Translations under genes and position numbers: made by a program
Assembly (NCBI GenBank): GCA_944372115.1
Contig: CALVYH010000001.1
Span: forward strand, 62,001 to 126,000
Length of the DNA stretch: 64,000 nucleotides
Direction: 5' to 3'
DNA from: an uncultured Bacilli bacterium
GTDB taxonomy: Bacteria; Bacillota_I; Bacilli_A; RFN20; CAG-826
Shown: in pieces, positions 62,323-64,000 of the stretch
Layout: every line of letters starts with the position of its first letter
Numbering within the stretch: the first letter of the stretch is position 1
The notes under the pieces: generated by a model
The model's input: the letters and a program-made list of their open reading frames with translations, nothing else
Database searches by the model: none
Told to the model about the DNA's origin: nothing

Positions 62323-64000
62323 ATGGAAAAAGAGGTTAAAAGAACTAATTATTGTGGAGAATTATCTTTAAATGATTTAAATAAAACTGTCTCTGTTGTC
62401 GGGTGGGTTTCTAAAAAAAGAAATCTTGGAAGCTTAATGTTTGTTGATTTAAGAGATAGAAGCGGAATCATTCAAGTTTTAATTAAAACCGATTCTATTA
62501 ATGTACCTGATATTCGTAATGAATATATTTTAAATATTACAGGTGTTGTTAATAAAAAAGATGTTCCAAACCCAAATTTAAAAACTGGTGAAATTGAAAT
62601 TGAAGCAAGTGAAGTTGTTTTAATTAACACAGCAAAACAACCTCCATTTATTATTGCTGAAAAAACTGATGCTTTAGAAGATATTCGTTTAAAATATCGT
62701 TATTTAGATTTAAGAAGACCTAATTTATTAAAGAATTTTATTACAAGAGCAAAAATTGTAAAAATTGCTCATGAATATTTAGATCAAAATGGTTTTATCG
62801 AAGTTGAGACTCCTTATCTTGCTCCATCTACCCCAGAAGGTGCTAGAGATTATCTTGTTCCTAGTAGAATTCATAAAGGCCAATTTTATGCTCTTCCTCA
62901 ATCACCACAACTTTATAAACAAATGCTAATGGTAGCTGGATTTGAAAGATATTATCAAGTTGCACGTTGTTTTAGAGATGAAGATTTAAGAGCTGATCGT
63001 CAACCTGATTTTACACAAATCGATATTGAAACTTCATTCTTAACTCAAGATCAATTCCTTACTTTGATGGAAGGATTCGTTCAAAAAGTATTTAAAGAAG
63101 TAATTAATGTCGATATTAAATTGCCTTTAAGAAGAATGTCTTATGATGAAGCAACAAATGTTTATGGAAGTGATAAACCAGATACTCGTTTTGATTTAAA
63201 ATTAACTGATGTTAAAGATTTATTTTTAAATTCTGAATTTGAAACTTTTAAAAACGCTAAATATATTAAAAGTATAAAAGTTGAAAATTTCGCTAAAGAA
63301 TGTTCTAGAAAAAAACAAGATACATATAATCTTTTAGCAAAAAAATTCAAACTTAATAACTTTTTTGTTATAAAATATGAAAACAATGAATTAGTTGGTT
63401 CTATTGTTAAATTCTTTGATGAAAAAACAAAAGCTGGTTTAATTGAAAGACTTAACTTAAAAGAAAATGATGTTATTTTCATCGCTCAAGGTAATGTTTT
63501 AAGAAATGTTAACTTCGGTCTTGGCGCTTTAAGAAGTGATTTAGCTGAAGAATTACATTTAATCAAACCACATACATTTGATGTATTATGGGTTGTTGAT
63601 TTCCCACTTTTTGAAAAGAGTGAAGAAACTGGAGAAATCACTCCATGTCATCACCCATTTACTAGACCAGTTGATGAAGATTTAGATAAATTAGAAACTG
63701 AACCATATAATGTTTATTCTTATACTTATGATATTGTTATGAATGGTTATGAAGCTGGTGGTGGCGGATTAAGAATTTATGATCAAGATACTCAAGATAG
63801 AATTTTTAAAATTTTAGGATTTAGCGAAGAAGACATTCAAAGAAAATTTGGATGGTTTGTCGAATCACTTAAATATGGAACACCTCCACATGGAGGAATG
63901 GCTTTCGGTCTTGAAAGATTAACTATGGTTTTATGCGAAACTAATAATATTAGAGACGTTATTGCTTTCCCTAAAAATTTAAGTGCTGTCTGCCCTGTTA
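62323..64000 (+). CDS. aspS: Aspartyl-tRNA synthetase (3' end outside window)
   Basis: ATG at 62323 behind GAGGAA; open to the window edge (559 visible codons). Class II synthetase. N-terminal OB anticodon domain (GWVSKKRNLGSLMFVDLRDR), catalytic domain with FIEVETPYLAPSTPEGARDY and motif 2 FRDEDLRADRQPDFTQIDIE, the bacterial insertion domain (about 285-420), and at the edge motif 3 GMAFGLERLTMVL followed by VIAFPKN. Full length should be about 585-590 residues. Confidence 0.96.
   Translation, partial: MEKEVKRTNYCGELSLNDLNKTVSVVGWVSKKRNLGSLMFVDLRDRSGIIQVLIKTDSINVPDIRNEYILNITGVVNKKDVPNPNLKTGEIEIEASEVVLINTAKQPPFIIAEKTDALEDIRLKYRYLDLRRPNLLKNFITRAKIVKIAHEYLDQNGFIEVETPYLAPSTPEGARDYLVPSRIHKGQFYALPQSPQLYKQMLMVAGFERYYQVARCFRDEDLRADRQPDFTQIDIETSFLTQDQFLTLMEGFVQKVFKEVINVDIKLPLRRMSYDEATNVYGSDKPDTRFDLKLTDVKDLFLNSEFETFKNAKYIKSIKVENFAKECSRKKQDTYNLLAKKFKLNNFFVIKYENNELVGSIVKFFDEKTKAGLIERLNLKENDVIFIAQGNVLRNVNFGLGALRSDLAEELHLIKPHTFDVLWVVDFPLFEKSEETGEITPCHHPFTRPVDEDLDKLETEPYNVYSYTYDIVMNGYEAGGGGLRIYDQDTQDRIFKILGFSEEDIQRKFGWFVESLKYGTPPHGGMAFGLERLTMVLCETNNIRDVIAFPKNLSAVCPV

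Noticed and set aside
63162-63482. Minus-strand ORF inside aspS
   Set aside because: It lies opposite a clearly coding aspartyl-tRNA synthetase frame and has no independent support.

Overview
The window is a very AT-rich bacterial chromosome segment with dense, mostly + strand genes and no rRNA, tRNA, CRISPR or insertion sequence that I can see. Its gene content (ftsA-ftsZ, RNase HIII, MutS2, Prp with an N-terminally extended L27, a T-box before ileS, CcpA-type cre sites, a fused SecDF, lipoproteins with classic lipoboxes) fits a low-GC Bacillota, probably a reduced Bacilli lineage near RF39, Erysipelotrichales or Acholeplasmatales. TGA is an ordinary stop: ATGA overlaps are seen at malF/malG, at a lipoprotein/SGNH-hydrolase pair and at ruvA/ruvB. 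The Mycoplasma genetic code is therefore excluded. The lineage assignment is inference.

Layout. Bases 3-9865 are an envelope-facing accessory region. It holds the end of a large repeat protein with a transglutaminase-like domain, a membrane protein + LemA + YccF group, and two tandem proteins that join cytoplasmic XRE-type DNA-binding domains to a BspA-type leucine-rich-repeat ectodomain through one membrane helix. Bases 9939-12387 are a divergent ftsA and a normal ftsZ. Bases 12457-28281 are an alpha-glucan region: a cytoplasmic GH13 enzyme, a GH77 homologue that has lost two catalytic residues, then an operon with an intact malQ, a sugar-binding lipoprotein, two permeases, a GH13 lipoprotein, a very enlarged ABC ATPase, two unknown lipoproteins and an SGNH hydrolase. 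The operon starts at a promoter overlapped by a perfect cre sequence. A second perfect cre lies after its terminator, ahead of an unlisted 49-residue ORF.

Bases 28708-64000 are mostly housekeeping: L-lactate dehydrogenase, an acetyltransferase, ileS with a T-box leader, lspA-rluD, rnhC, mutS2-uvrC, tig-lon-engB-valS, rplU-prp-rpmA behind an L21-type leader, obgE-ruvA-ruvB, secDF-recJ-rel-hisS and a truncated aspS.

The best leads for something undescribed are the paired XRE-membrane-LRR proteins, the pseudo-glucanotransferase beside the working one, the coiled-coil-expanded MalK-type ATPase, a SecDF that seems to lack both conserved membrane aspartates, the many genes whose -10 box sits only 7-8 bases before the ATG (leaderless transcripts), and a small hydrophobic peptide gene whose ribosome site lies in a hairpin that shares a motif with a second intergenic site. 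All functions are read from motifs by eye; no database search was run.
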